A model generated the notes under the pieces. It did no database searches. It was not told where the DNA came from and saw only the letters and a list, made by a program, of their open reading frames with translations. The translations under genes were made by a program, and so were the position numbers. A stretch of DNA of 64,000 bases from Persicaria tinctoria (taxonomy: Eukaryota; Streptophyta; Magnoliopsida; Caryophyllales; Polygonaceae), in NCBI GenBank assembly GCA_037127255.1, contig JBANSL010000002.1, positions 6,368,001 to 6,432,000 of the forward strand, given 5' to 3'. Below are positions 36,906-48,119 of the stretch, piece by piece. How positions within the stretch are numbered: position 1 is the first letter of the stretch; each line of letters opens with the position of its first letter.

Positions 36906-37570
36906 AAGAAACTAAACATGCACTGCATCAGAAGTTCACAATTAAGGACCTAGGACTGGCTAGGTACTTTCTGGGGCTGGAGATCTTAAGAGATGGATCA
37001 GGCACTCATCTCCATCAAAGGAAGTATGTGATGGATGTTGTTACAGATTGCAATTTGCTAGATTGCAAACCTGCTTCATTCCCTATGCAAAAGGGATTAA
37101 ACCTCTCAACTGATATGGGAGAGATAATGCAAGATGTTGAAGTTTATAGAAGGTTGGTGGGAAGGTTGTTATTTTTAAACCTTACCAGACCAGACATATC
37201 TCATGCTGTGCAGCACTTGAGCCAATTCATGAATGAACCCAGGAAACCACATTATGAGGCAGCACTGCATGTAGTGAAGTACTTGAAAGGAACTGCAGGA
37301 GTGGGACTTTATTAATTATCCTGTTTGTTCCAATATGAATTTATCTGCCTATTGTGATGCAGATTGGGGAACTTGTCAATTCAGTGCTAAGTCCTTAACT
37401 AGGTACTATGTTTTTGTTGGAGATTCTCTGGTATCTTGGAAAACTAAGAAACAAGCAACTGTTTCTAAGTCATCTGCTGAGGCAGAGTATAGAAGTATGT
37501 CAACCACCACAAGTGAGTTGATTTGGGTTGAGGGACTATATAAGCTCAGTTGTCACCTGATTTTGTAGGG
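36906..37570 (+). pseudogene. Ty1/copia pol fragment (RT end and RNase H)
   Basis: The frame to 37315 reads KFTIKDLGLARYFLGLEILR and YRRLVGRLLFLNLTRPDISH, the C-terminal part of copia reverse transcriptase. After a frameshift near 37315-37335 the RNase H part follows: AYCDADWG, SWKTKKQATVSKSSAEAEYR and ELIWVEGLY. Neither LTR, integrase nor gag is present. The left edge coincides with the breakpoint in MLO exon 4. Confidence 0.9.
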
Positions 37571-37792
37571 TTTTTTTGGGATCTTCAATTGCAGCTTTGC
37601 TGCTCAGCCGTTTTGACCTTTATCACCTCCTTGAATGAGGTTTTCGTGAAGCATTTATTTTGCTTGGGATTCTTACAGTTTGCAGGTTCTGGCTGGACAT
37701 TTGGAGTCCTTCACATACTTCGAGGCTTCGAGCCTTGCTTGTTTAATTAGCTCATGTAACCGATTTGTCCTGTAGTAATTTCAATGCAGGTG
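37571..37792. other. Short non-coding spacer
   Basis: This is a continuation of decayed copia-like sequence (cttgaatgaggttttcgtgaagcatttatttt, broken frames) up to the LINE insertion site. Confidence 0.4.
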
Positions 37793-37808
37793 CATACCAC
37801 TGGTACTT
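37793..37808. repeat. LINE target-site duplication, left copy
   Basis: cataccactggtactt occurs here and at 40677-40692, flanking the minus-strand LINE. The poly(A) tail appears as a T run at about 37807-37819. Confidence 0.88.
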
Positions 37809-40676
37809 TTTTTTTTTTTATTAGGCGAAAAGGGGGCGGTTCTTAAAACAGAACACAACCCTGATCATCCTTACGGATGATGTTACAGAATTCCCTATTC
37901 AAAGGGAGAGTATCCATATTACAAGTGTCTCTAGATCTAGCAATGAAATCTGCTGCTCCATTTGCTCCACGAGAGCAGTGTTTAAACGCTATCCATTCAA
38001 ATTCCCTTATCATCTTCTTTAAGAGCTCGATTTGCCAGTAGATCTCCCATCTCGGTCTCGCAGTACCGTTGATAGCTTTGATTACTTCTAAACAGTCACC
38101 TTCAATTATAACTCTACGTAAGCCTTTTTGCCATGCCATTTTCATACCTGCATAAAATGCAGCTGCTTCGGTTTGGATAGCTGAACCACTTCCTACCTGC
38201 TGCTGAAAGGTATCCCTCACATTTCCGTCACAGTCCCTGAGAATCCCACCTACCTGACAGAAGCCAGAAGGTTTAGTTGAGCCATCTACATTAATTTTGT
38301 AGGTGGCCCTAGCTGGTTTCTTCCATTTAATCCACACCCTCTTTCTTTCATTTTTTGTGTCTTTGTTAGGATTGGCGGCCAACCAATCCCTTACCTGCAT
38401 ATAAGATTTGATTGCCATTTGAGAGATAGGTTCTATATGTTTATTTCTGAAGATTTTATCATTCCTAATCTCCCAAATTGTTTGCCAGACAAAGCACAGG
38501 TCTTCAAAGTTCTGAAGTGAGGGTTTAGTCCGAAGAATTTCTTTAATTTGGAAGAGTTGATTACCGTTTAGATTTAAAGATTTCCCACTTATTTGTTCAT
38601 AAGCCGCTATGATTCTTTTGGTGTAGGAGCAGTGCTGGAAGAGATGATCACTGTCCTCATCATGATCATTGCAAAGACAGCATTGAGAGGGCACTCTGTT
38701 ATAGAAGCGATTTAGCCTTTCTTTTGTGGCAATTCCATCTTGGGATATTTTCCACACCAGGTTCTTAATCCGAGGGGGAATGTTGAGCTTCCATATCCAA
38801 TTTCCATGTATTTCATCCTGTTGGCGTGTGTTAATTATTTGTTTAACCGATTTGGTTGTGAATTGACCATCCCCATTAAGTTTCCAGATTAGTTTGTCAT
38901 TGGCTTCCCACGAGGGGATTTTGATTTTTAGGATTTCATCAACAATATTGTTAGGGAAAAGGTTCCGAAGAAGTTGCAAGTTCCAATCTTTGTTTTGATT
39001 GATGAGTTGATGAACTTTAAGATTAGGGTCGTGCGACAGCTGGAAATTCTTAAGATTACAATTTAAAACCCAAGGATCATTCCATACGTTTATGGTTCTT
39101 CCATTTCCAACTATCCAGTGTAATCCTTCAATGAAATTTTCACGAAGGTGAAGTAATCTGCCAAATTGCCAAGACGGGTTTGACGGAGACGCTGTAGTTA
39201 TGTTTTGATCATTGAGGTATTTTTCTGTAATGAGTTTGATCCAAATATTATCAGCGTTAGTGTAAAGTTTCCATAAAAGCTTCATCTGTAGACTGATGTT
39301 TAGATCTTCTGTTGATCTAATTCCCAAGCCTCCTTGGTCTTTTGGTTTACAGATTTTTTCCCAGCTTATCAGCGGGTTGTAACGTTCAGATTCTAATTTG
39401 TTCCAGAAGAAGTTTTTGTTTATTTGGTCAATCTGATGGAGTACCCCCTTCGGGAGTAAGAAGTTCTGCATGAGGTAATTAGTTTTAGAGCTCAGGTTTG
39501 CCGAAATGAGAGTTACCCGACCAGCTTGGGTTAAGGTCGAAGCTTTCCATTTGGCCAGTTGTTTTTTGAGGTTTTGGATGGCTTCTTGGAACATCTCGTT
39601 TTTAATTCTACCACGGATTAGAGGGATTCCCAGATATTTTTCCATAGTTCTTGAGACCGGGATGTGCATTTCATTAGCTAACGAATTTGCTAGGGAGTTG
39701 CTAACGTTTTCAGAGACCTGGAGAGAGCTTTTGCTATAATTTATAGTGAGACCAGATAGATTCGAAAATCTGTTGAGCATATTACGTATGGTGTGGATAC
39801 TTTTGTGTGACGTTGGTGCAAAAATAATTGTATCATCAGCAAAAGTCAGAAAGGGAATAGACGTACCATTTTTTGTGATCTTGATTCCAACCAATGCATC
39901 ATCTAGCATTGCTTCCTGCTGCAATTCAGCTGCTAAATTTTCCATTACAAGTATAAAAATGTACGGCGCTAAAGGATCCCCTTGTCTAATGCCCCTTTCT
40001 GGTTTAAATTGTGGACCTGGGCGATTGTTGACAAGAATTGAGAAAGTAGTGGTGGTTAGGCAGCTCATGACCCATCTAATCCACCGTGAGTCAAAACCAA
40101 ATTTAGTGAGCGTGGCTTTTATGTAGTCCCAGTTAATCTTGTCATACGCCTTTTCCATGTCTAGTTTTAGGGCCATCCAACCTTTGGATCCTTTCCGTTT
40201 ATGAAAGCTGTGGAATATTTCATGTGCTATTAGTGTGTTATCTTGAATGGATCGTCCCTCTACAAAGGCACCTTGAAAGGGGTTGATGAGTCTAGGAAGT
40301 ATATTCTTCATTCTATTAGCTATGAGTTTAGAAATAATTTTATAAATGGTGTTACAGAGGCTGATAGGCCTATAATGGTTTATGTTAGAAGGATTGTCTA
40401 TTTTGGGTATAAGGGCTATAAACGTTTGATTAATCTCAGAGAGCAGAGTCCCAGAATGGAAGAAAGCTTTAACAGTTTTACAGACAGATTGACCCACTAT
40501 GTGCCAGTACTTACTGAAGAATTCAGGAGGAAATCCATCCGGTCCAGGTGTTTTGTCTATAGCCATAGTCGTGACAATGTTCTTGATCTCCAGATTTGAG
40601 GGTATTGAGATAAGGGTATTATTTTCTTCCGTTGTGATTCTGGAGAGTTGGTGAGGTAGATGTTCAGCTGTGATTT
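37809..40676 (-). mobile_element. Young 5'-truncated L1-type LINE
   Basis: The element lies between a 16-bp target-site duplication, with its poly(A) tail at the low-coordinate end. It is 5'-truncated inside ORF2, so the endonuclease domain and ORF1 are missing. The insertion follows the copia fragment; the uninterrupted target would read gcataccactggtacttgaaac. The coding region has no stop, indicating a recent insertion. Confidence 0.92.
37843..40676 (-). CDS. LINE ORF2 fragment: reverse transcriptase, zf-RVT and RNase H
   Basis: The frame is open from the 5' truncation point at 40676 to the stop at 37843, about 944 codons; the first ATG is at 40566. RT blocks are KTPGPDGFP, NHYRPISLCN, MEKAYDKINW, RGIRQGDPLAPYIF and the catalytic LTFADDTIIF (FADD in place of YADD). 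A zinc-binding segment (CCLCNDHDEDSDHLFQHC) follows, then an RNase H domain with KINVDGSTKPSG, IQTEAAAFYAGM and IIEGDCLEVIKAING. The N-terminal endonuclease domain is gone, so it cannot move on its own. Host expression is unlikely. Confidence 0.93.
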
Positions 40677-40692
40677 CATACCACTGGTACTT

Positions 40693-42045
40693 GAAACATG
40701 AATTTTAATTTTGTTTCTTTGAATTGGTCGATCACCTCCACCAGCTAGTCATTCCCCTCAACCAAATTTATACATATCGTATGGCGTCCTGTAGTAATTA
40801 ATTTAACGGTGTATTTCAATAGTAACTCAGATAGAGCAAGTTTGAAAAACATATTTTATTTTATAATTTTATTTTTTATTAGATAAATACATATAATTAT
40901 TTTATATTTTTATCCATTGCTATCATATTTTTTCAAATAAATTAAATCAATCTATATTTATCTATTTGTCATATACCTAAATAATATTTACTCTAATTAT
41001 TATATTTGAATAAAATATAAATAATATTATTTCATTCTTTTAATTTTCTTTTTTTTATTTACATTACTCAATTAATTATTCAAATAAGTTTCTTCAAAAA
41101 TTATTTCTAGCTAGTTTTTTATACTATGGTTTACTTATTATTTTATTCTTGTAACTTTCTTATCTGATTTACATTACTCAATTGATTATTCGGATAATTT
41201 ACTTAAAATTAATATTTTTAAATAATAAAAAAAATTGTATATCTTTGTAAATATAATTTATATACAATTTTTTTATGCTCATTAATTAGTTTTTTTTATC
41301 TCATTTTATAATTTGTGATGAATTGAAACTTTATGTATATACTTGTAAAATATTCTTTTTTAGAAACAGAACATTAACATTTTATCATTTTCATTAATTA
41401 GACTTTTTATCTTCTAAAAAAATTTATACTAAAATATTTTTTAGAAACAATATTAATCTTTTATTGTTTTTTATTAATTAGAATTTTTGTCTTTTAAATG
41501 TGCATTAACACTCCAAAAAAGCTAACTTTACTAAAGAGAAAAAGAAAATTTATGTATATACTACTAATTTTTATTTTTATTTTAGAAATAGTACATTTAT
41601 ATTTTCTCATTTTCATTAATTAGACTTTTTATCTTATAAAAAAAAATTTATACTAAAACTTTTTTCTAAATAGTATTAATCTAAGGACCAAAAAGAAAAA
41701 AGAAATAGTATTAATCTTTTATTGTTTTTATTAATTAGACTTTTTGTCTTCTAAATGTGCATTAATACTCCAAAAAAGTCAACTTTACTAAAGAGAAAAA
41801 TTAATAAGTCAAATGACTTATATTTACAATAGGATGAGTATTAATTAAGTTGCATATAATTGCATACCACCATTAATTAAACATGAATTATATACTCAAT
41901 TTGGTTGATGTCGATGGATCACCTCCTCCACCAGTTATTCACTGCCCTCAGAAAAAAATTATATAGGTAGTATAGATATCTGCGTCTATATATGATATAA
42001 GCAGAAGAAAAACTTTACAACTTATGTTAAAATATTAAAAATAAA
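40693..42045. other. Very AT-rich spacer with internal repeats
   Basis: No gene. A unit of about 120-190 bases recurs three times (around 41360-41530, 41560-41690 and 41690-41790) with TTAATTAGACTTTTTGTCTTCTAAATG and CTCCAAAAAAG words. Short fragments (ccaccagttattcactgccctca, about 41930) repeat sequence at 40735-40765. Confidence 0.5.
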
Positions 42046-42050
42046 ATAAA

Positions 42051-44119
42051 ATGGCAAGCCCTCATTCATCCTTGGCTCCCAACTCCTTTGGATTGGTAGT
42101 CTTCTTCAAGCTTCTCATTTCGAAAACAGCCGAGGGGCAATTGCTAAGAATTCAGTTGAGTGTCCTCACAACCACTTTCATGTTGTTTATCTTGGAAGTA
42201 TAAGGCGACGTGTCCATGTTGGGTGGTTCCGCAAATACCTTACCAAAATTATTTACATACTAATCCCCATCTCTATTACCTACACCATGGGTTTGATGCA
42301 TAACGGGTCCACCTCCCATAGATTGTACCCTTTATGGGCATGCGCCCTCGATCATATACGCATGACTGCCTGCGATTTTAGCGACAATGAGGCTACCCTC
42401 CAATACTTTTGGCGCACTCTACCTTTGTTTTTCTGGACTCTGTGGTTGGCTCTACTTCCAAATAATTATACACAACTATCTGTTTTCGCAGTTACTCTAT
42501 TAATTGCCGTGGCACTGCTTAACACAACAGCGACATTGAACGCGTTCTACAGAGCAAGTAAGTCAAAGGGCTTGCCATCTGTGGTACGCTACATGCGTGA
42601 AGGCAGAGATGTTCTAAACGAGGGCGCAGGTGCAAATCCTTTTCCATTGACAACATACAGGTATTTAATTAGTTTTCATTGATTAATGTACGCAGGCTAA
42701 CGAGTTCATCATCACCACAGAAGACATATGGCAATCGGGTTTTCTTGCCAATTGTCCCAGTAGGGAGCGCTTGAAGGACATGTGCCTTTCTTATGCCTTC
42801 TTTAGGCTCATCCTATATAAGAAGGTTTGCAGATTTCCCCCTTTCTGAGAGTTGTAAGCCGGAGACTAGGCATTTTATCCGAGAGGGATTGCTTGCACTG
42901 GATGTCGAAAGGGTGTTCCGTATAATTGAGGTAGAACTTCAGGTCCTCTTCGATTTCTTCTACACCAACACTCATGTTCATAATTCAGCTACTGTTGTAC
43001 TTGGAAAAGGTGTTGTACCTATTTTTTTTGTTATTTTCGGGTTGCCTCAATTAATATCCCCAACCCAAAAAGATCCTGCAAAACTCATTAGCATCCAATT
43101 TCATGGGCATAGTTTGGAGATTGGAATCACACGGATGGTGCTGATCATATTTTTTTTGTTGGAGCTTTGGGCATCCTTTAATGTAGGGTTTTCAAATCGG
43201 ATGATGGTGTGGCGTCTTTGTCAGGCTTGCAGAGCTAATGGTGTGGATCAATATGATTGAAAAGGTCAAAGATTGGTTTTTCTAGGAGATATCTTTTTCG
43301 CTGCTTATTCAAACCATGGCAGAGGCAGCTAGGTCAATACTCTTTCCTTGAGAGTTATACTAAAGTTCCAAAACTAGCGCACATCTCTTGCTTTGGTAAC
43401 TTAGTAAGGATTCCCCGAGCCGGTCCGCCAGGAGAATCTAGTGTCGAACTATCAGCAGAAGTGAAGCAAGCAATTGTTACATCTCTACGAGAATTACTCC
43501 AGCCGACTGACGAACCAGTAAGATTGCTTCGAGGGGTAGCCACGATAGAGAAATATCGGTTATCTGGGAATATTTCAGATGCATGCAAGTTATCTTAGTA
43601 TGGCATATAGCTACCTGTTTATGTGCCCGCCACTGCCATCCTCAAAACAATGATCCAATTGAAGATTTCCTCGTCACCACCCAACTGTCTAATTATTGTG
43701 CCTACTTGGTGACTTTTGCCCCTGAATTACTTCCTGATCATCCTTTCACTACAGAACGTCTCTTTGATGCGGCAGTCCAACAAGCAAAGATTTATGAGCT
43801 GATACGTTTCAATATGCCCGAAGAAATTGCAAATATAGAGATCAACATGAATGTTGTTGTTCAACAATTTCATCCAGATGATGTTGTTGCAAGGGGTATT
43901 GTGTTAGCTCGTACATTGATGAAAGAAGAAATATTTAATCCAAACCCACCACTACGATGGAAATTTCTAGCAGAGCTTCTCTTGTATTTGGCTCCGTCAG
44001 ATAAGGTAGCTATTCATGGAGAATATCTGGCTAAAGGAGGTGAGTTCATTACACACTTGTGGGCTCTGCTCACCCATGCTGGGATTGTAACCCGAAGTAT
44101 AAATTGTCCACCCATGTGA
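42051..44119 (+). pseudogene. DUF4220/DUF594 family gene, decayed
   Basis: A likely original ATG is at 42051. Coding potential is spread over at least four frames with breaks near 42198, 42690, 43260 and 43598. Recognisable pieces are the DUF4220 membrane region (LYPLWACALDHIRMTACDFS, FFWTLWLALLP), the middle part (ESCKPETRHFIREGLLALDV, VFRIIEVELQVLFDF) and the C-terminal DUF594 region (VWHIATCLCARHC, CAYLVTFAPELLPDHPF, LAKGGEFITHLWALLTHAGI). Family members are normally a single exon of about 650-800 residues, so this copy is broken by frameshifts. It lies between the two copies of the segmental duplication. Function of the family is unknown. Confidence 0.82.
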
Positions 44120-44361
44120 TGTGTGTGTAAGGACTAAGGAGTGTGTGTGAGTTCATTAGCATCTTGTACGTTCTACGTACATACTTGTACGTTTATGTTT
44201 TTACTTGTTCTGCTGTATGTGCACTGCTTGTTTTCCATCAAACTATAAATAAAGGAAATTGTGTTTTTTTTTTATCAAGTAAAAATTCAATATCAAATAT
44301 ACCTGCATCTCGATAGGTTAACAATTCGTCAGATGAAAGATCGTCGAGAGTGAGGTTCGTA

Positions 44362-47300
44362 ATGAAATCGATTGATTGTTAGGGTTTCGAATAACAGGAT
44401 TTTAGGAACGACTCGTTCCATCGATGTAAAGCATTTGAGTTTTCTGTCAGGGAAGAAGATATGGCGAGAGGAGCTATTCCTGATAAATGGTCAATGAGGA
44501 TTCTTTGGGGCTGCGCCATCGGAAGTGCAGTAGGTAATCACCTCAATTTTTTAGGGTTTCGTTTCTTTCGGATTAATACTGCGTGCTGCATTTCTCTGTA
44601 CTGAAACTCGTTGAATGATGTTAATGTCTCTGAACCAGGCTTGTACATGGTTGCTGTTGACAGACAGATGAAGAATAGAGATAGAATGCTTGCTGAAGCT
44701 CTGAGAGACTGAGAGCCGAATCCGAGGGATCCGGGGAAACTGTCTAACTGGGCTACATTGTTCAGTTTATCATGAATTACTACGGAAACACAACACCTTT
44801 TTCGTTGAGGATGCAATTACAATTAGGAGGTTTAGTCTCCCATCAGTTCATAATAATTCAAAATTTTGCTTCTTCAGAGAAAGGTGTTCTACTCCTCAAA
44901 CATTGCTGAATGTTTCAAAGTTTGATTTGCTGCTATGGATTGCCACTAAATTTTATGCAGTAGGCTTTCTTTTGAGCTGCATAAATTGCTTGCTTTGATC
45001 CGCTTATGCCTTTTGATCCTTTGATGAAATAGATCTGCTTATGTCTCACAATGCCTTGGGATTTGATCAAATTGAGATTTTGCACAAATCAAAGAAAATG
45101 CAACTTCTGATAATCAAGACTTGAATGATGCTTTCTTTGTGCTTTAGGGGAATAGGTTTGTATGATTCTACCATTAGTCAGTATCTCAGCAAACCAGTTA
45201 GAGCTACAATTTACGAGTGCTTGAAGATTCTGCAAAACCCTAAAACCAGCAGGCAGTTCAATCTTCCACCCTTCATTTGTCGCTTTATTTAGGTGAACCT
45301 CTTCTTGAAGATGAATTTGATCTAGATTTTGGTGATGAGATGTTACCAGTTGCAGAAAAAGCAGAGGTCCGAAACTGAGCTATCCCTACTCTGCTTGAAC
45401 TTTCATCACTAACACTAGAATGACTCCGACTTAAAGACGCATCTGGTATTTGTAGCTCAATTTCAGATTGAGAAAGGGGCTTGCTTTCTGGTTCATCTGT
45501 CATACCATCTTCCTCTATAGCTACAACTGTCTCTTGGCGTATTGTTGTCGAATCATCATACTGACCTTGCCTTCTTTTCTTCCTAGCTTCCTTGGTCCAT
45601 CCATGTAGTGTCTCTCTTACTCTCTGAGGAATTATTGCTGCCTTGTAGTTTGTCCCCATCTGAATACAAGTCATGAGATTTCTCAAACATGGGAAAAATG
45701 GTGAAACTTTCAAGTATTCGTATCAACATTTTAGCGACAATGTCGGTACCTGAGTTACCAGTGCATAGAGTGGGAGGGTGCTGTAGCTGCAAAGAATCTG
45801 CCCTAAGAACCTGCAAAAGTGGACACAAAGATCACATTCCTCAATTTCCAGATTTAAACTCCAAACATTCATCAGGAGCAACAAAGTTCAAGGCATACCC
45901 GATTATCAACCGCCAGTAAACGAAAAAGTGGTCTCTCATGAAGCATGAATGGTACCCAAACTGCCACTGTAAGAACAAGGGCAGATAACTGTAAACACAT
46001 CCATCAATTATACGAAAGAGAGTCTAGAATTCGGATGATGAAACGTACCCAGAACCAAAGAAACGATGCTAACTCGAAAGCATTCTGGAACAAGACAGCA
46101 TGGGAAATAGGTCACCAAAAGATCAAACACATCCAAATTTGAGCCAAAAACAGACCTGGAAAAGGATGAAGTGGATCAAAGACAACAACAATTCAGGTTT
46201 CCCGAGCCAGAATAGATCATCTCGTGGCTTCAGCGTTGTTCCTGTGGAGAACCCGGATATTCCAGCGCTCTCCAAAGTCAAGATTGCTATGACATGTTGC
46301 AGCTTTGTGCCTACCATGAGTAGTAGCTGCAAACAAACTCAAGTTACTACTTACTATAAACATACATCAGCAATAGTTTCAGTGAATGAATGCAAAGATA
46401 CTCAGTTTACTCACTGTCATGGGTATGATAGCCATCCAGAAGTACAAATTAGACCCTGTGAATCATGATAAGATCACAATGCAGTCACTAAGCAACCAAT
46501 GCTACAAATAAATCGCGGTGCAATGCTTGGTACCGTGTATATCAAAGAGCATAAACGCAACAACGAATCCCCACAATGGCCCACTGCAAAACAGATTAGG
46601 CACTTGTAGGAGTCAAGAAATCAGTATAACTTGTAGCATATCTCCTCAGGTGAAGAGCGAAGGCAATCAGATTAAGAGGTGTCGTATGATTTCACCTCAC
46701 ACCGACTATCCTTTGGAATTCTTCTTCCATGGAACGGACCATATAGTCGTGGAAGTCATAAGCTGGTGCAAGGTGGTGATTCTACCATATACATTCAGTC
46801 ATATATAAATGCCAGCACCTATATATAACAGGTTCAGGAGTCGAATAGGGCAGGAAAGTACCATGATGAAGCCCTTGCGAAGTGCTAAATAGTCAGACCG
46901 AAACACTGAGCTCCCAAATTGTCGGAAGAAGCATGTCTGTCATAGCAACCAAGTATATATGAAAGACTCATTCTAACATAAACTAACTTGAAGTGTATGA
47001 AAGACATAGGATTCATACTGCCCACAGTATGAAGCTGCTCTTAGCTGAAGGGTTTGAAGCATGAAGTCTTGTGGTTGCGGTGAACAAAGATTGCCTTTGC
47101 ATTATCGACTCTCTGTTGATCTCTATTGATGTTCATTCACACTATCAGTCATAGTTTTCTAAGGAATAGGCAAAGCCAGACTCCATATAGGATTTCGTTA
47201 TCTTACCGGTTAAACATTGATCAAGTTCATCCATGTAAGCCTGATCTTCCCATGCCCTCCAAGTGTGGATCTATCAGATATACGCGCAATGATCAATGCA

Positions 47301-47362
47301 AGCATCCAATCTATAACAGTAAAGGATTATCCACTAACCTTTACAATTGCCAACAACATGGT
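44362..47362. repeat. Segmental duplication, copy 2
   Basis: It is the partner of 34145-36905, in the same orientation. It retains about 330 bases (45860-46195) lost from copy 1. It continues into the full 5' half of MLO, which copy 1 lacks. Confidence 0.93.
44461..44712 (+). pseudogene. Frameshifted copy of the 57-residue membrane protein
   Basis: Exon 1 (44461-44533) and the start of exon 2 (44639) are near-identical to the gene at 34310. A tandem 8-base gain (ctgagag actgagag, about 44701-44716) causes a frameshift and an early TGA at 44710, replacing the last 11 or so residues of the acidic tail. The transmembrane helix is retained, so a 48-residue product is possible. I favour a decaying duplicate. 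Confidence 0.8.
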
Positions 47363-48108
47363 CAGACAGCTATAAGCTATATGTGTCACAGCCATGATAA
47401 AGATGAACCTATGCAGCTGTTCAAGACCCTTGTCTGACAGAAATGGCTCGTAACCCTGGCAAATTACACGATCCAAACACGATCACGAAGGAAGGAGATT
47501 CTGATACAGGACTTAAATCTGAATAACATATAGAGAAACAGCATGCCTCTTTACACGTGTCGCGGTTCAACTCATCCATAGCTCTTCTGAATAGCTTACG
47601 CTCCTCAAACGTCTTGTCCTCGGGATCTTGATCAATGTCTGATCTAGAGCAAGGAGCAAAGACACTACTATAGACCTTTGACTCTATACAGATGCTAGAG
47701 ATTGTTCTAGAGCTCGCCGTCAAAAGAAGAGAGATAAATCCAAGCAGCATCAACTCTGCAGAACCACAATGAGACAACTGCAATGAGTAACAGACTCTAG
47801 GAGACTACTGTTGTGTCGCGAAAGTGCTATGCAATACACTACCTTCCTTCATTTTCTCGACAGCTTGAAGCAATGATTTGCGATTCGTTTTATGCAACCA
47901 CTGGTATTGAATAGCATCATATATAAGAAAATGTTGTAGAGGAGCTCAAGCAACAGAAGCATCAGAAACAAGAAATGAAACTCACATGAGTTAAGTGGTG
48001 AATCGAACGCTCCACGAGCAATGAGACGGCAACAAACATAGAAAGAACAGATGCAACTGACCATGTTGGTGTCAAGGCCAAAGATCTTTTCTCTGATTCC
48101 TCATCCAT
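45285..48108 (-). CDS. MLO: MLO-like seven-helix membrane protein (15 exons, 545 aa)
   Basis: CDS is complement of 45285-45659, 45750-45810, 45899-45966, 46049-46084, 46156-46326, 46415-46455, 46534-46583, 46696-46781, 46862-46936, 47019-47122, 47207-47270, 47339-47455, 47547-47755, 47843-47900 and 47986-48108. Phases close to 546 codons. MLO hallmarks are: N-terminal LTPTWSVASVLSMFVAVSLL helix, GYEPFLSDKGLEQLHRFIF, WRAWEDQAY, TCFFRQFGSSVFRSDYLALR, PLWGFVVAFMLF, NLYFWMAIIPMT, FWLGKPELLLSLIHFILFQ, ELASFLWFW, ILCSYSTLPLYALVTQMGTN. A calmodulin-binding stretch starts HGWTKEARKKRR at about 440. The C terminus is Ser/Pro-rich. MLO proteins are plasma-membrane proteins, some acting in powdery mildew susceptibility. 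The MGTNYKAA tail resembles the MLO4/11/14 clade, which in Arabidopsis affects root growth. The intron after exon 3 starts with GC. Confidence 0.93.
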
Positions 48109-48119
48109 TCCCAACAAAC

